DNA of 64,000 bases from Microbacterium flavum (GCF_018717645.1 NZ_JAFLHG010000001.1:340345-404344); one strand, 5' to 3'. Counted from the first letter of the stretch, positions 53,330 through 62,163 are shown. A program made the numbers and translations. The notes: generated by a model not told the origin, from the letters alone.

Positions 53330-53581
53330 ATGAGCACGCAGCACGAGAACGACCCCGACTACAACGGCACCGAACGGGCCTCTGACGCGGTCGAATCCAC
53401 GACCGCAGACATCAGCGAGACCATCTCCGCCGTCGTCAGTGAGGCGCGCGCAACTGTAACGGCCGGTGTCGACAAGGTGCGGGATGCGTACGCGCACAAC
53501 CCCACCCGCACCATCACCCTCGGCATCCTGGCCTTCGCCGGTGTCCTCGCCCTGATCACAACCCTCACCCGCCGCAACTAA
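53330..53581 (+). CDS. Small amphipathic membrane protein
   Basis: 83 residues: acidic start, a long amphipathic helix (VESTTADISETISAVVSEARATVTAGVDKVRDAYAHN-like, about 21-58) and a C-terminal helix ending in Arg. Shape recalls ElaB/DUF883 stress proteins, but the family is not certain. 36 bp after the previous gene. Confidence 0.7.
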   Translation: MSTQHENDPDYNGTERASDAVESTTADISETISAVVSEARATVTAGVDKVRDAYAHNPTRTITLGILAFAGVLALITTLTRRN

Positions 53582-53607
53582 CACCACCCACACACAAAGG
53601 ACACATC

Positions 53608-53874
53608 ATGGGATTCCTCGGCTTCTTACTTCTCGGCCTCATCGCCGGCGCTCTGGCAAAACTCATCCTCCCTGGCAAACAGGGCGGCGGCTGGCTGATC
53701 ACCCTCCTGCTGGGTGTGGTCGGAGCGCTTCTGGGCGGCTGGCTGGGCGGGCTCATCTTCAACGCCCCGTTGCAGGACTTCTTCTCGCTGCAGACCTGGC
53801 TGCTCGCCATCGGCGGATCGATCCTCGTCCTGCTCATCTACGGCCTCATCGTCGGACGCAAATCCAAAGCCTGA
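53608..53874 (+). CDS. GlsB/YeaQ/YmgE-family membrane protein (island copy)
   Basis: 88 residues with three Gly-rich helices: GLIAGALAKLILPGKQGGGW, TLLLGVVGALLGGWLGGLIF, and a C-terminal one. Same family as the core gene at 42394 but clearly diverged. ATG follows AAAGGACAC. Confidence 0.9.
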   Translation: MGFLGFLLLGLIAGALAKLILPGKQGGGWLITLLLGVVGALLGGWLGGLIFNAPLQDFFSLQTWLLAIGGSILVLLIYGLIVGRKSKA

Positions 53875-53906
53875 CCCCACCATCACCTACGGATAGGACG
53901 CCACCC

Positions 53907-54452
53907 ATGGCTCGACGCAACACGCTCGTACGCTCGATGCACGACCTTGGACTTGCCGCCTGGTTCGGCGGAACCCTGATGGGCGCGGTGGGGCTGAACG
54001 GTGCGACCGCGAAAGCGAAAGACCCCGCCGAACGGCTCCGCCTCTCCTCGCTCGGCTGGGCACGGTGGGCGCCGGTGCAGCTGGCCGCGATCCTTGTGCA
54101 CGGGACCGGCGGAGCAGGTCTGATCCTGGGAAACAAGAGCAGGCTGGCATCCCAGCCCGAAGCGCAGACCAACACGAAGGTGAAGCTCGCTCTCACCATC
54201 GCCGCGGCCGCCGCGACCTTGTATGCCGGGATTCTCGGAACGAAGATCAGCAAGCACGCCGACGAGGGTGGCGAAGGAGTCACCGAACCAACCCCGGACG
54301 CCTCGGACGAGCTGGCCGCCGTCCAGCGTCAGCAGCGAATCCTGCAGTGGGTGCTGCCTGCCCTCACCGGGGCGCTCATCATCCTCGGTGCGCAGCAAGG
54401 TGAGCAGCAGCGACCCGTCGCCGGGCTCCTGCGACGCCTCACCCACCGCTAA
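53907..54452 (+). CDS. Membrane protein of unknown function, 181 aa
   Basis: Hydrophobic helices near 14-35, 54-75, 92-110 and 145-163 with an Asp/Glu-rich loop between the last two. The N-terminal MHDLGLAAWFGGTLMGAVGLN pattern is seen in other actinobacterial stress islands, but I cannot give it a function. Same-strand row with GlsB- and CsbD-type genes. Confidence 0.7.
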   Translation: MARRNTLVRSMHDLGLAAWFGGTLMGAVGLNGATAKAKDPAERLRLSSLGWARWAPVQLAAILVHGTGGAGLILGNKSRLASQPEAQTNTKVKLALTIAAAAATLYAGILGTKISKHADEGGEGVTEPTPDASDELAAVQRQQRILQWVLPALTGALIILGAQQGEQQRPVAGLLRRLTHR

Positions 54453-54510
54453 CCCAGCTCGGCGTCCCCACCGGCGTAAAGCACATCGAACCGTTCCGTG
54501 AGGAGACCGC

Positions 54511-54678
54511 ATGACGGAGACATCCAACGACACGAATCCATCGACAGCGACTGAGGATCACGACGACACAACGGACGATAACGACGCCGCGGCCGCCGCA
54601 GGATCCGAGTCGCCTGAAGAGGGTGCTGCGGCGATGGCTGCCGCCGAAGACGCCGTCATCGACAGCGACGAGAAGTGA
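54511..54678 (+). CDS. Acidic small protein, 55 aa
   Basis: Very acidic, low-complexity sequence rich in Thr, Asp, Glu and Ala, with no helix anchor. GAGGAG ten nt before the ATG supports translation. No family recognised; disordered, stress-type composition. Confidence 0.55.
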   Translation: MTETSNDTNPSTATEDHDDTTDDNDAAAAAGSESPEEGAAAMAAAEDAVIDSDEK

Positions 54679-54731
54679 CCACTCGCGCCGCACCCGCGGC
54701 GTGAGTTCGCGAGAAGAAGGGAGACCCGCCC

Positions 54732-54902
54732 ATGGGACTCGACGACAAGATCAAGAACGCCGCCCAGGATGCCACCGGTAAGGCCAAGGAGAAGATCGGC
54801 AACGCCACTGACAACGACAAGCTCGCTGCCGAGGGTGTCGCCGACCAGGCCGATGCGAAGGTGAAGAAGGGCGTGGAGAACGTCAAGGACGAACTGAAGT
54901 AG
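54732..54902 (+). CDS. CsbD-family stress protein
   Basis: 56 residues, DDKIKNAAQDATGKAKEKIG at the N-terminus and helical Lys/Asp/Ala repeats, the CsbD hallmark. General stress protein, disordered or helical in solution. AAGGGAGA precedes the ATG. Followed by a short GGAAGGAG-containing hairpin-like spacer. Confidence 0.88.
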   Translation: MGLDDKIKNAAQDATGKAKEKIGNATDNDKLAAEGVADQADAKVKKGVENVKDELK

Positions 54903-54974
54903 GCCGTCCTGTGGGAGGAAGGAGATTCCTTCCTCCCACACTCGACCACCCGTTCACCTGTGAAGGAGCAGATC

Positions 54975-55181
54975 ATGACCGAACACGACAATCCACTCGC
55001 GGACGAGAACTCTCTCGAGGGACCGGACGTGGAAGTGCCCACCCATGACCCGGAGGGCACCACCAAGCCCGACGGGCTCGGTGCGGATGGCACCATCCCC
55101 AACCACCCCGGCGGCGTCGCCGCCGGGCACACCGGCACATCGTCCACCTTCGAACCCGAAGAGGACGAGCACGCTGAATAG
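54975..55181 (+). CDS. Small acidic hydrophilic protein, 68 aa
   Basis: Hydrophilic, Gly/Pro/Glu-rich, likely disordered (EGTTKPDGLGADGTIPNHPG). AAGGAG lies 6 nt before the ATG. No family recognised. End of the compact stress-gene row before the damaged kinase gene. Confidence 0.65.
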   Translation: MTEHDNPLADENSLEGPDVEVPTHDPEGTTKPDGLGADGTIPNHPGGVAAGHTGTSSTFEPEEDEHAE

Positions 55182-56124
55182 CCACGGCTCAGCCGCACTC
55201 GGAGGGGTCGGATGCGCATTCAGCACTCGACCCCTCCCGTAACCGTACGAAAGAGAACTCCGATGACGCGTCGCCTGGCGATCGTATGGAACCCGTCCAA
55301 GACCGACCAGGGCGCCCTTACCGAAGGTCTTCACGCCGCCCTCATCGACGCCCCAGCCCCTGAAGTGTCTTGGTGGGAGACCAGCGAGGACGACCCTGGC
55401 GGGGACGCCACCGGCCGGGCCGTCGCATGGAACCCTGACCTGGTCGTGGTCGCCGGCGGGGACGGCACGGTCCGCGTGGTCGCCGAACACCTCGCCGCGA
55501 TCAACTCGTCGGTGGAGCTGGGAATCGTGCCGCTGGGCACAGGGAACCTGCTGGCCCGCAACCTCGACATCCCCTTGAACGACATCTCTGCCGCGTTCAC
55601 CCGCGTCCTCACCGGGCAGGCGCGCCCGGTGGACATCGGGTGGGTGGACCTGGACCTCGCTGCGGGCCATGAGCGGTACGGGTTCGTGGTTATGGTCGGG
55701 TTCGGGATCGACGCGAACATGATCGCCGAGACCAACGACGATCTCAAGGACAAAGCCGGCTGGCTGGCCTACGTCGAATCCCTCGGCCGCGCTCTGTCCG
55801 CCACCGACATCGTGCCGTTTCACATCACCGCCGATGACCAGCCCGCCCGCGATGAAGAGGCCACACCCTGCTGATAGCGAACTGCGGCACCCTGCAGGGC
55901 GGGTTCACCCTGCTGCCGGACGCGGACCCCTCCGACGGGGAACTGGACTACCTGCTGCTCAGCGCGGACGGCATCGCCCAGTGGGCCGGGAACGTTGAAG
56001 ACGATGCTGTGGGACAACGGTCTGAAGCGCCTGATTGGCAACAGCGACGAGACCACCAGCACCGATACGGTCACCCACGCCCGGGCTCGGAAGCTGGAAG
56101 TTACCCTCCCCGAGCCGCGCCCGT

Positions 56125-57508
56125 GGGTCTGTCCGATAAACGGTGTGTGGGGTCCGGCGGTTTTCATTAGTGGGCGGTGTTCTCGAACCGTCCGGCGAAG
56201 GTGATCGCGAACGCGTTCAGCGCGGGCTTCCACCTGATCACCCAGCGTGCCCTGCCTCCGCCGGTCGGGTCAAGCGACCTCGTCACCAGGTAGAGGCATT
56301 TCAGCGCAGCGGCCTCGTTGGGGAAGTGTCCACGCGCCCGGACCGCGCGCCGGTATCTGGCGTTGATCGATTCGATCGCGTTGGTCGTGCAGATCACTCG
56401 CCGGATCTCGACGTCGTATTCCAGGAACGGTACGAACTCCGCCCAAGACGTCCGCCACAGCTGGATGATCGCCGGGTAACGCTCGCCCCACTCCGCGGCG
56501 AACTCCTCGAACCTGTCCTTTGCCGCCTGCTCGGACGGGGCCGTATAGACCGGCTTGAGTGCCTTCACGATGCCGTCACGGTGCTGCCGGCCCGCGTAAC
56601 GGAAGCTGTTGCGGATCAGGTGGACGATGCACTGCTGCACGATCGTCTGCTCCCAGGTGGTGTTGATCGCCTCCGGCAGTCCCTTGAGCCCGTCGCAGAC
56701 GGCGATGAGGACGTCCTCGACACCGCGGTTCTTCAGTTCGGTGAACACCTGCAGCCAGAACCTCGCTCCCTCACCACCATCCCCGGCCCAGATCCCGAGG
56801 ATGTCGCGTTCACCACCCGTGGTGACGCCCATCACGACATAGAACGGGGTATTGCGGACTTGTCCATCGCGGACCTTCACGACGATCGCGTCGACGAAGA
56901 TCACCGGATACAACGCATCCAATGGTCTGCTCGCCCACTCGGCCAGCTCCCCGGCGACTTTCTCCGTGATCCGGCTGATCGTGTCCTTGGAGACCTTCGC
57001 GCCATAGACCTCGTCGAAGTGCGCCGCGATCTCACCGGTCGTCAGCCCTCGCGCGGTCAGGGAGAGAACGATCTGGTCTACGCCGTCGAGGCGGCGCTTG
57101 CGCTTGGGGACGATCACCGGCTCGAACGACCCGTCCCGGTCCCGAGGAACCTCGATCTCGACGGGACCGATCTCGGTGAGCACCCTCTTCACCCGGGTCC
57201 CGTTGCGCATGTTCTCGCCGATCGGGGCTCCGCCGTGTTCGTGACCAAGATGTTCGGTCAGCTCCGCGTTCAGCGCCGTCTCCAGGACGCTCTTCGTGAG
57301 CTGACCGAGCAGGCCACCCGGCCCGGTCAGACTCACGCCCTGCTCCTTCGCTTGCGCGAGTAGACGTTCTGCGAGTTCTTTCTGGTCGATGATCTCCCCG
57401 GTCACGGGATCAATCATCTCGTCGTCAACGACGACATCGGTCGTGCTAGTCACGGCCATCTCCTTACGAATCAGGCCGGACCCTCACACACCGTTAATCA
57501 GACAGTCC
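56125..57508. mobile_element. Intact IS256-family insertion sequence with 9-bp target duplication
   Basis: 1,384 bp. Ends GGGTCTGTCCGATAAACGG and, inverted, GGACTGTCTGATTAACGG then GTGTGTG, form imperfect terminal repeats. CGCGCCCGT flanks both sides (56116-56124 and 57509-57517), a 9-bp target duplication. It lies in the C-terminal end of the DAGK gene and carries one full transposase gene, so it may be recent and active. Confidence 0.92.
56167..57459 (-). CDS. IS256-family (mutator-type) transposase
   Basis: 430 residues, full length. N-terminal DNA-binding part, then the DDE core: VIFVDAIVVKVRDG (first Asp), VCDGLKGLPEAI (second Asp), and CTTNAIESINARYRRAVRARGHFP with the Glu. The C-x-x-H type VQQCIVHLIRNSF block is present. 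Encoded inside the insertion sequence, opposite to the disrupted kinase gene. Confidence 0.96.
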   Translation of the reverse strand: MAVTSTTDVVVDDEMIDPVTGEIIDQKELAERLLAQAKEQGVSLTGPGGLLGQLTKSVLETALNAELTEHLGHEHGGAPIGENMRNGTRVKRVLTEIGPVEIEVPRDRDGSFEPVIVPKRKRRLDGVDQIVLSLTARGLTTGEIAAHFDEVYGAKVSKDTISRITEKVAGELAEWASRPLDALYPVIFVDAIVVKVRDGQVRNTPFYVVMGVTTGGERDILGIWAGDGGEGARFWLQVFTELKNRGVEDVLIAVCDGLKGLPEAINTTWEQTIVQQCIVHLIRNSFRYAGRQHRDGIVKALKPVYTAPSEQAAKDRFEEFAAEWGERYPAIIQLWRTSWAEFVPFLEYDVEIRRVICTTNAIESINARYRRAVRARGHFPNEAAALKCLYLVTRSLDPTGGGRARWVIRWKPALNAFAITFAGRFENTAH

Positions 57509-57721
57509 CGCGCCCGTTCGAGATCGACGGTGAGCAGATAGGGGATACACATGCGTTCACCGTGACCGTGCAACCGGCTGCTCTGCACATTCGCTGATCG
57601 CCGCCACATCCGAACTCGCGCGCGCATAACAGTTGCAGGCGGGTCGCGACGGGGCTGATCGAGGTGCCCGCGGAGTTCTTTTGCTCGTGCGGGTCGTGTG
57701 GACGTGCGCGCTGACGGTGAG

Positions 57722-58108
57722 TCAGGAGGCAGGTAGCGTGCTCACGTCGATGTGTTCGTGGTGGAGAGATTCGTGGAGATGGTGCTCGGCGGTGTGGACG
57801 GCGATAGTAACGGTGACTTTTTCCACGGGAACGATGGCCATGGTGATGACCGGTTGTTCTTCTCGCAGGATCATAACGATCGGCGGTGTCGTGCGCGGCG
57901 CCGCGAGATGGGCCGGGGACTTGCCTGGGGCGAGGGGTGTGCGGGTGATCCGCAGCTCCTCACGTCGCACATCGATGGTGAGGGTGCGCTGCTCGGTGAC
58001 GACCACCTTCTCGATCCGCACCGTTTCCGTCGGATAAGTCTCAACGTGGACGTCCAGATGCTCCTCGTGCCGCACCATCCCCGCAGCACCGTCGGGCGGG
58101 GTGGTCAT
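57722..58108 (-). CDS. DUF2382 (YsnF/AvaK-like) stress protein
   Basis: 128-residue hydrophilic protein with paired beta-like repeats ETVRIEKVVVTEQRTLTIDVRREELRIT and VEKVTVTIAVHTAEHHLHE, the DUF2382 pattern. A longer relative with a PRC-barrel lies at 59214. TGATG overlap with the tiny gene before it. The 125 bp on its 3' side, up to the kinase remnant, hold nothing recognisable. Confidence 0.75.
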   Translation of the reverse strand: MTTPPDGAAGMVRHEEHLDVHVETYPTETVRIEKVVVTEQRTLTIDVRREELRITRTPLAPGKSPAHLAAPRTTPPIVMILREEQPVITMAIVPVEKVTVTIAVHTAEHHLHESLHHEHIDVSTLPAS

Positions 58109-58215
58109 CAGCGGCGACGAGACGGAGTACCGGACGAGCCTCCGCCACGGCGTGAACGGACGAACTTCATCACGAGCGGCAGAAGGATCGGGAGGAAGCG
58201 GAGTAGCTTGTGCAT
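58108..58215 (-). CDS. Very small hydrophobic protein, 35 aa
   Basis: MHKLLRFLPILLPLVMKFV followed by an Arg/Gly/Ser-rich tail: one amphipathic or membrane helix and a basic end. It overlaps the DUF2382 gene by TGATG, which supports real coupled translation. Function unknown. Confidence 0.6.
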   Translation of the reverse strand: MHKLLRFLPILLPLVMKFVRSRRGGGSSGTPSRRR

Positions 58216-58287
58216 GGGGCCTATCGGGTTGGGGTGAGGCTGGCCCGCCGGGTGGCGGGACCAGCCTCAGGTGCCGTGCGGAAGGGG

Positions 58288-59064
58288 TTAGGCGCGCGGC
58301 GGCAGCGGGGGACGCTGCTGCTGGGAGCGGGTCGCGTTCTGGACCTGCTCCTTGGCCTGCTTGGCCTGCTCGGTGATGCTGGGCGCGTTCTTGGCCTCCT
58401 GCTGGATCTTCGGGGCCTCTTCCTCAGCCTTGGTCAGCATCGCTTCCCACCGCTGCTGCATCGGCTTGATGAGCCCGCCACCGGCGCCGACGATGATGAC
58501 ACCGGCAATGATTGCGAGGACCGCGATGAGGATCGGGGTGGTGACCGTGGTGGCCACCTCGATCTGGTTGAGTGCGGCGGTGACGCCGAGGAACAGGATG
58601 AAGATCGCGACGATGTTGCCCAGGATCTTCCCGTAGGACAATCCACCCAGGGTGTTCTGGATGAGTCCCTTCGCGCCGGCGGCGATCGCCGATGCGATCA
58701 CGATGATGATGATGGCGACGATGATCTTCGGCAGGAATGCGATGATGCCGGCGAGAAGGTCGCTGACCGGGTTGGGTCCGAAGACGCCGAACGCGAACTG
58801 CAGCACGAACAGCACGAGCGTGTAGTAGACGATCTTCGCGACGATGTCGGAGGCGTCGAGCTTGGACTTCGCGAGGGCCTTCTTGATCCCACCACGCTCG
58901 ACGAGGCGGTCGAACCCGACCTTTTCGAGCAGCTTTTCCAGGCCCTTGGAGATGAGCTTGGCGACGATCAGGCCGACGATGAGGATGAGCAGGAACAGCA
59001 GGGCGAGCGGGACGAAGGCGACGACTGCCGCCAAACCGTTCTGTAGTACTTCGAGGAAATTCAT
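58288..59064 (-). CDS. Conserved-TM-helix (MscS-related) membrane protein
   Basis: 258 residues: five helices in two related halves (FVPLALLFLLILIVGLIVAKLISKGLEKLLEKVGFDRL; IIAFLPKIIVAIIIIVIASAI), the TM-helix repeat found beside MscS-type channels, and a C-terminal coiled segment of about 50 residues rich in Glu/Lys/Gln. No MscS beta domain. Possibly a mechanosensitive or osmotic-stress membrane protein. Confidence 0.82.
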   Translation of the reverse strand: MNFLEVLQNGLAAVVAFVPLALLFLLILIVGLIVAKLISKGLEKLLEKVGFDRLVERGGIKKALAKSKLDASDIVAKIVYYTLVLFVLQFAFGVFGPNPVSDLLAGIIAFLPKIIVAIIIIVIASAIAAGAKGLIQNTLGGLSYGKILGNIVAIFILFLGVTAALNQIEVATTVTTPILIAVLAIIAGVIIVGAGGGLIKPMQQRWEAMLTKAEEEAPKIQQEAKNAPSITEQAKQAKEQVQNATRSQQQRPPLPPRA

Positions 59065-59213
59065 GATGATGACTCTCTTTCAGATAGGTGATTGACACAC
59101 CGAGTGGGCTCGAGGGGTCAGGAGTGAACTGCGGTTTCTACGGCGGGCTCAGCGGTGGTGGAGTCGTGCCGGTCAGGAGCCCGCTCTGAACTGACCGGCA
59201 CGACAGGGGTGGT

Positions 59214-60020
59214 CTACTTCGAGGGACGGCTGTCGGTGTCTGGGTCGACCAGCTCGATCTCTTCGTGAGACACATCTTCGGTGACCTGCTGCTGCTCGGT
59301 GACCGTCTCCGTACCGAGGCTGACACGCTCGACCGGGACGGTCTCCTTGCTGGTGACGACACGCTCACCCGTGAGGACGACTTCGTGCTCCTCCGAGGTC
59401 AGGTCGCCGCCGGCCATCGCGTCGCCGATGTTTGCGTCGGTGATCGGTTCCCGGGTGACGGTGACTTCCTCGTGGCTGACCGGGACGGTCTTGGTGACCT
59501 GCTCGGTGACGATGTGCTTGCGCAGCCGGGCGCGTCCGGTTTCCACCTTTTCGGTGCCGACGTGCAGCTGCTCCTCGGAGCGGGTCATCGCGTCATCGGT
59601 GGTCGGACCGGACACGTCGTAGCCCTCGGTCGACTCGCGCGACTCTCGGGTTCCGGCGCCGGGGTCAGCATCCTGGTCGTACAGGGGCGCGTCCGAGGTG
59701 GTGGTGGGGGCGCTGTTGCCGTAGTAGGCGTACAGGGCGTCTTCTTCTTCGTGGCTGATGTTGCCGTCGCTGGAGATCCGCGGGGCGTCCTTGACCTTGT
59801 CCTTCGTGTACGAGACACGGACGTCGTTGCCGTCGAAGGACGCGTCATCCAGCGGGGCGAAGGTTTCGGAGGTGCCGAACAGGCCGGTCTTGATGGTGAC
59901 CCAGGTGGGGGTCTGCGCCTCGGAGTCGACGTAAACCTGACCGACGGAGCCGATCTTGTGGTCATCGGAGCCGTACACGTCGGCGCCGATCAGGTCGTTG
60001 AGGTTGGTGGTGTCAATCAT
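59214..60020 (-). CDS. PRC-barrel and DUF2382 stress protein
   Basis: 268 residues. PRC-barrel at about 1-75 (LIGADVYGSDDHKIGSVGQVYVD; WVTIKTGLFG), an acidic linker, then DUF2382 (about 150-262) with repeated SEEQLHVGTEKVETGRARLRKH and PVSHEEVTVTREPI units. Cytosolic; homologs appear with CsbD and Asp23 genes under stress control. ATG at 60020 with AGAGAGAAC before it. Confidence 0.9.
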   Translation of the reverse strand: MIDTTNLNDLIGADVYGSDDHKIGSVGQVYVDSEAQTPTWVTIKTGLFGTSETFAPLDDASFDGNDVRVSYTKDKVKDAPRISSDGNISHEEEDALYAYYGNSAPTTTSDAPLYDQDADPGAGTRESRESTEGYDVSGPTTDDAMTRSEEQLHVGTEKVETGRARLRKHIVTEQVTKTVPVSHEEVTVTREPITDANIGDAMAGGDLTSEEHEVVLTGERVVTSKETVPVERVSLGTETVTEQQQVTEDVSHEEIELVDPDTDSRPSK

Positions 60021-60086
60021 GGTTTGGTTCTCTCTTTCCCCCGGGACGGGCGCCCGGGACATCAGTGATGGATGGAGACGAGGGTG

Positions 60087-60752
60087 TTAGCGGCCGAGGC
60101 CGGCTTTGTCGACGCGGCGGTGGTATCGCATCCCGGCGAGGCCGCCCAGGATGGCGCCGGCGAGGGCGACGAGGGCGGCGACAACAGCGGTGATGATGCT
60201 CCCGGCCGTCAGGTCGCCCTCGTTGATCGGGATGCGGGGGAAGCTGTTCAGGTTCCCCAGGATGTTGAACTGGGCGCCCGCGATCCCGGTGACGATCGCG
60301 AGGACCACGGCGATGATGATCGCCCACAGCCATACCGCGACACCCTGCTTGACCCCGTCGAAGCGTGCCATCCGCCCAGCGACGTACCCGCCGCAAAAGT
60401 ACGCGACCAGCAGGATCAGGGCCAGGACGATGGATCCGATGATGCCAACCGTGGCGGCGTTGTCCGCGGCGGCATCGGCTGCCTGGTTCGGGTCGACCTG
60501 GTTTCCCAGACCGATCGCGGTGCCGGTCGCCGCGAGCAGTGCGGTCAGGATCACCGCGGTCCCGGTGGCGGTCAGCCAGCCGAAGAACGCGGAACCGAAC
60601 TTCATGCCCCCGAACTGCTCCTTCTCCCGCTGCAGAACTTGCTCTCGGGTGGTGTCACCACCGGCGACGGTGTGCGCGGCAATGCCAGCCGCGCTGGAAG
60701 ACGTGTTCGGTTCGGGGCGGTCATAGGGGTTGGGTGTGCGACTATCCGGCAT
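60087..60752 (-). CDS. YrzE/TIGR04086-like membrane protein
   Basis: 221 residues: soluble start with REQVLQREKEQFGGMKFGSAFFGW, then about four helices (LTATGTAVILTALLAATGTAIGLG; IVLALILLVAYFCGGYVAGRMARF; IIIAVVLAIVTGIAGA; a last one) and a basic end. The CGGYVAGRMARFDGVKQG motif is common in actinobacterial stress operons. Function unknown. Confidence 0.78.
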   Translation of the reverse strand: MPDSRTPNPYDRPEPNTSSSAAGIAAHTVAGGDTTREQVLQREKEQFGGMKFGSAFFGWLTATGTAVILTALLAATGTAIGLGNQVDPNQAADAAADNAATVGIIGSIVLALILLVAYFCGGYVAGRMARFDGVKQGVAVWLWAIIIAVVLAIVTGIAGAQFNILGNLNSFPRIPINEGDLTAGSIITAVVAALVALAGAILGGLAGMRYHRRVDKAGLGR

Positions 60753-60860
60753 CAGGTCTCCTCGTTAGGGTGTGCCCATCGGATGTGCAGGGCAGTGGCG
60801 GCGGAGCTTCGTGGGTATCAGAGTCGCCGTAGGTACTGGTGGGGCTTGCTTTTCGGGCGT

Positions 60861-60871
60861 TTACGCCGTAA
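60861..60871. promoter_or_regulatory. Candidate TetR operator upstream of the island regulator
   Basis: TTACGCCGTAA (arms TTACG/CGTAA around one base), with another half CCGTAAG at 60890-60896. The TTACnnnGTAA shape also occurs in the Asp23 operon promoter (50728-50738). It lies in the 214-bp gap between the membrane gene and the TetR gene, which holds no gene otherwise. Confidence 0.45.
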
Positions 60872-60966
60872 GCCTGGCCTGAGCATACACCGTAAGTCGC
60901 TGTGTTTCGGTAATGCTGGTGTGCAGGGTCTGTTTCCGGGGGGAGTATTGACATGGAGGTACGCGC

Positions 60967-61671
60967 GTGAGTAAGGAAACCGCAGGATCGTCATCCCCCC
61001 GGCTGAGCCGCGATTTGATCGTGAAAAGCGCGCTGGAGCTGATCGACCGATCCGGCGCGCAGGGACTGTCGATGCGCGCACTGGGGCAACAGCTCGATGT
61101 GGAAGCGATGTCGCTGTACCGGTACGTGCACGGCAAGGAGGATCTCCTGGAGGGTGTGGTGGCGTTGCTGATGAGCGACCTCACCATGGCTCTCAAGAAG
61201 GAGAAAGGGGAGCACTGGCAGGCGTTCCTGCAGCTCGTCGCCCATGAGGTCCGCAAGATCGCCAGCGACCACCCACTCGCCTTCCCTCTGGTCGCTACCC
61301 GCCATCCCGCGGCGCCGTGGCTGCGCCCGCCGCTGCGCAGCATCGAGGTCGTCAACACATTCCTCAGCGCGTTGATCGAGGAAGGATTCACCGACGCACA
61401 GGCCGTCGGCGCCTACCGATCCTTCAGCAGCTTCCTCCTAGGACAACTCCTCCTGGAGTCCTCAGTCCGCGGAGCCCAAACCGGACCGGTCGAAGAACCG
61501 CTCGATGAGGGAGATGCGAGCCTCCCGCACCGCGACGGCAACCTGTCTCTCGACGAGGCTCCCGAGGTGAAGCGGCTCCGTTCCCTCCTGAGCGAGGACC
61601 GCAGCGAAGAAGAATTCGAAGTGTCCCTCGAGGTGCTCCTGGACCGACTCGACCGGGAGCTCTCCCAATAA
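60967..61671 (+). CDS. TetR-family regulator
   Basis: 234 residues. N-terminal TetR helix-turn-helix (LIVKSALELIDRSGAQGLSMRALGQQLDVEAMSLYRYV) and a TetR-C-type ligand domain (HPAAPWLRPPLRSIEVVNTFLSAL). The LSMRALGQQLDVEAMSLYRYV form is that of TetR proteins of the tetracycline-repressor class, often seen in stress islands. GTG start. Divergent from the PRC-barrel and membrane gene row. Confidence 0.9.
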   Translation: MSKETAGSSSPRLSRDLIVKSALELIDRSGAQGLSMRALGQQLDVEAMSLYRYVHGKEDLLEGVVALLMSDLTMALKKEKGEHWQAFLQLVAHEVRKIASDHPLAFPLVATRHPAAPWLRPPLRSIEVVNTFLSALIEEGFTDAQAVGAYRSFSSFLLGQLLLESSVRGAQTGPVEEPLDEGDASLPHRDGNLSLDEAPEVKRLRSLLSEDRSEEEFEVSLEVLLDRLDRELSQ

Positions 61672-61825
61672 TCGCACTCGCAGCGCGCGCTCGGTCGTCC
61701 ATACGCGAGGTCTTTGCACGGGACGGTTGCTGAGGCCGATGATGTATTGACCGAGCAATGAGGCGACGGTCACCGTGTGATCCTTCGAGAGAACTCTTCG
61801 CATCCGTCTCGAAAGCAACCCGACG

Positions 61826-62163
61826 ATGACCGTCGCACCCACGGTATCGACCCTGACCGTTTCCTCGAAGACCACCTCGCGCAGGCGTCTCCGGACTTGC
61901 TGCGGGAGATGCTCGGCACGTTCATCAACCAGCTGCTCTCCGCCGACGCGGACCAGGTCTGCGGCGCCGCGTACGGCACCATCAGCGATGACCGGATGAA
62001 CCGTCGCAACGGTTACCGGCACCGCGACTTCGACACCCGGGCCGGCACCATCGACGTGAAGATCCCCAAGCTGCGGCAGGGGACCTACTTCCCGGAGTGG
62101 CTGCTGGAACGACGCCGACGGGCGGAGGCCGCACTGACCACCGTCGTCGCGACCAGCTACCTC
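61826..62163 (+). pseudogene. IS256-family transposase, N-terminal fragment with frameshift
   Basis: Starts MTVAPTV at 61826 and is thrown out of frame near 61848. In the next frame it reads IDPDRFLEDHLAQASPDLLREML, the NRRNGYRHRDFDTRAGTIDV block and PEWLLERRRRAEAALTTVVATSYL, then ends. The DDE core is missing. It could be the opposite half of the fragment at 43019, but the two may come from different elements. Confidence 0.85.

Larger units (their letters stand above)
55263..57596 (+). pseudogene. Diacylglycerol-kinase-family gene, broken by two frameshifts and an IS256 copy
   Basis: Frame 1 reads a DAGK catalytic domain (WNPSKTDQGAL, VVVAGGDGTVRVVAEHL, GIVPLGTGNLLARNL) to a stop at 55872-55874. 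Similarity continues at once in another frame (LLIANCGTLQGGFTLLPDADPS, to about 55990) and then returns to frame 1 (TLKTMLWDNGLKRLIG). The end EPRP is split by an IS256 element with a 9-bp duplication; after the IS it resumes as RPFEIDGEQIGDTHAFTV to TGA at 57594-57596. The ancestral protein would be about 330 residues, a lipid or sphingosine-type kinase. Now surely inactive unless the frameshifts are sequencing errors. Confidence 0.9.

Noticed and set aside
54903..54960. Rho-independent terminator after the CsbD gene
   Set aside because: There is a GGAAGGAG/CTTCCTCC pairing, but it is short and has no clear U-run, so I left it out as a feature.
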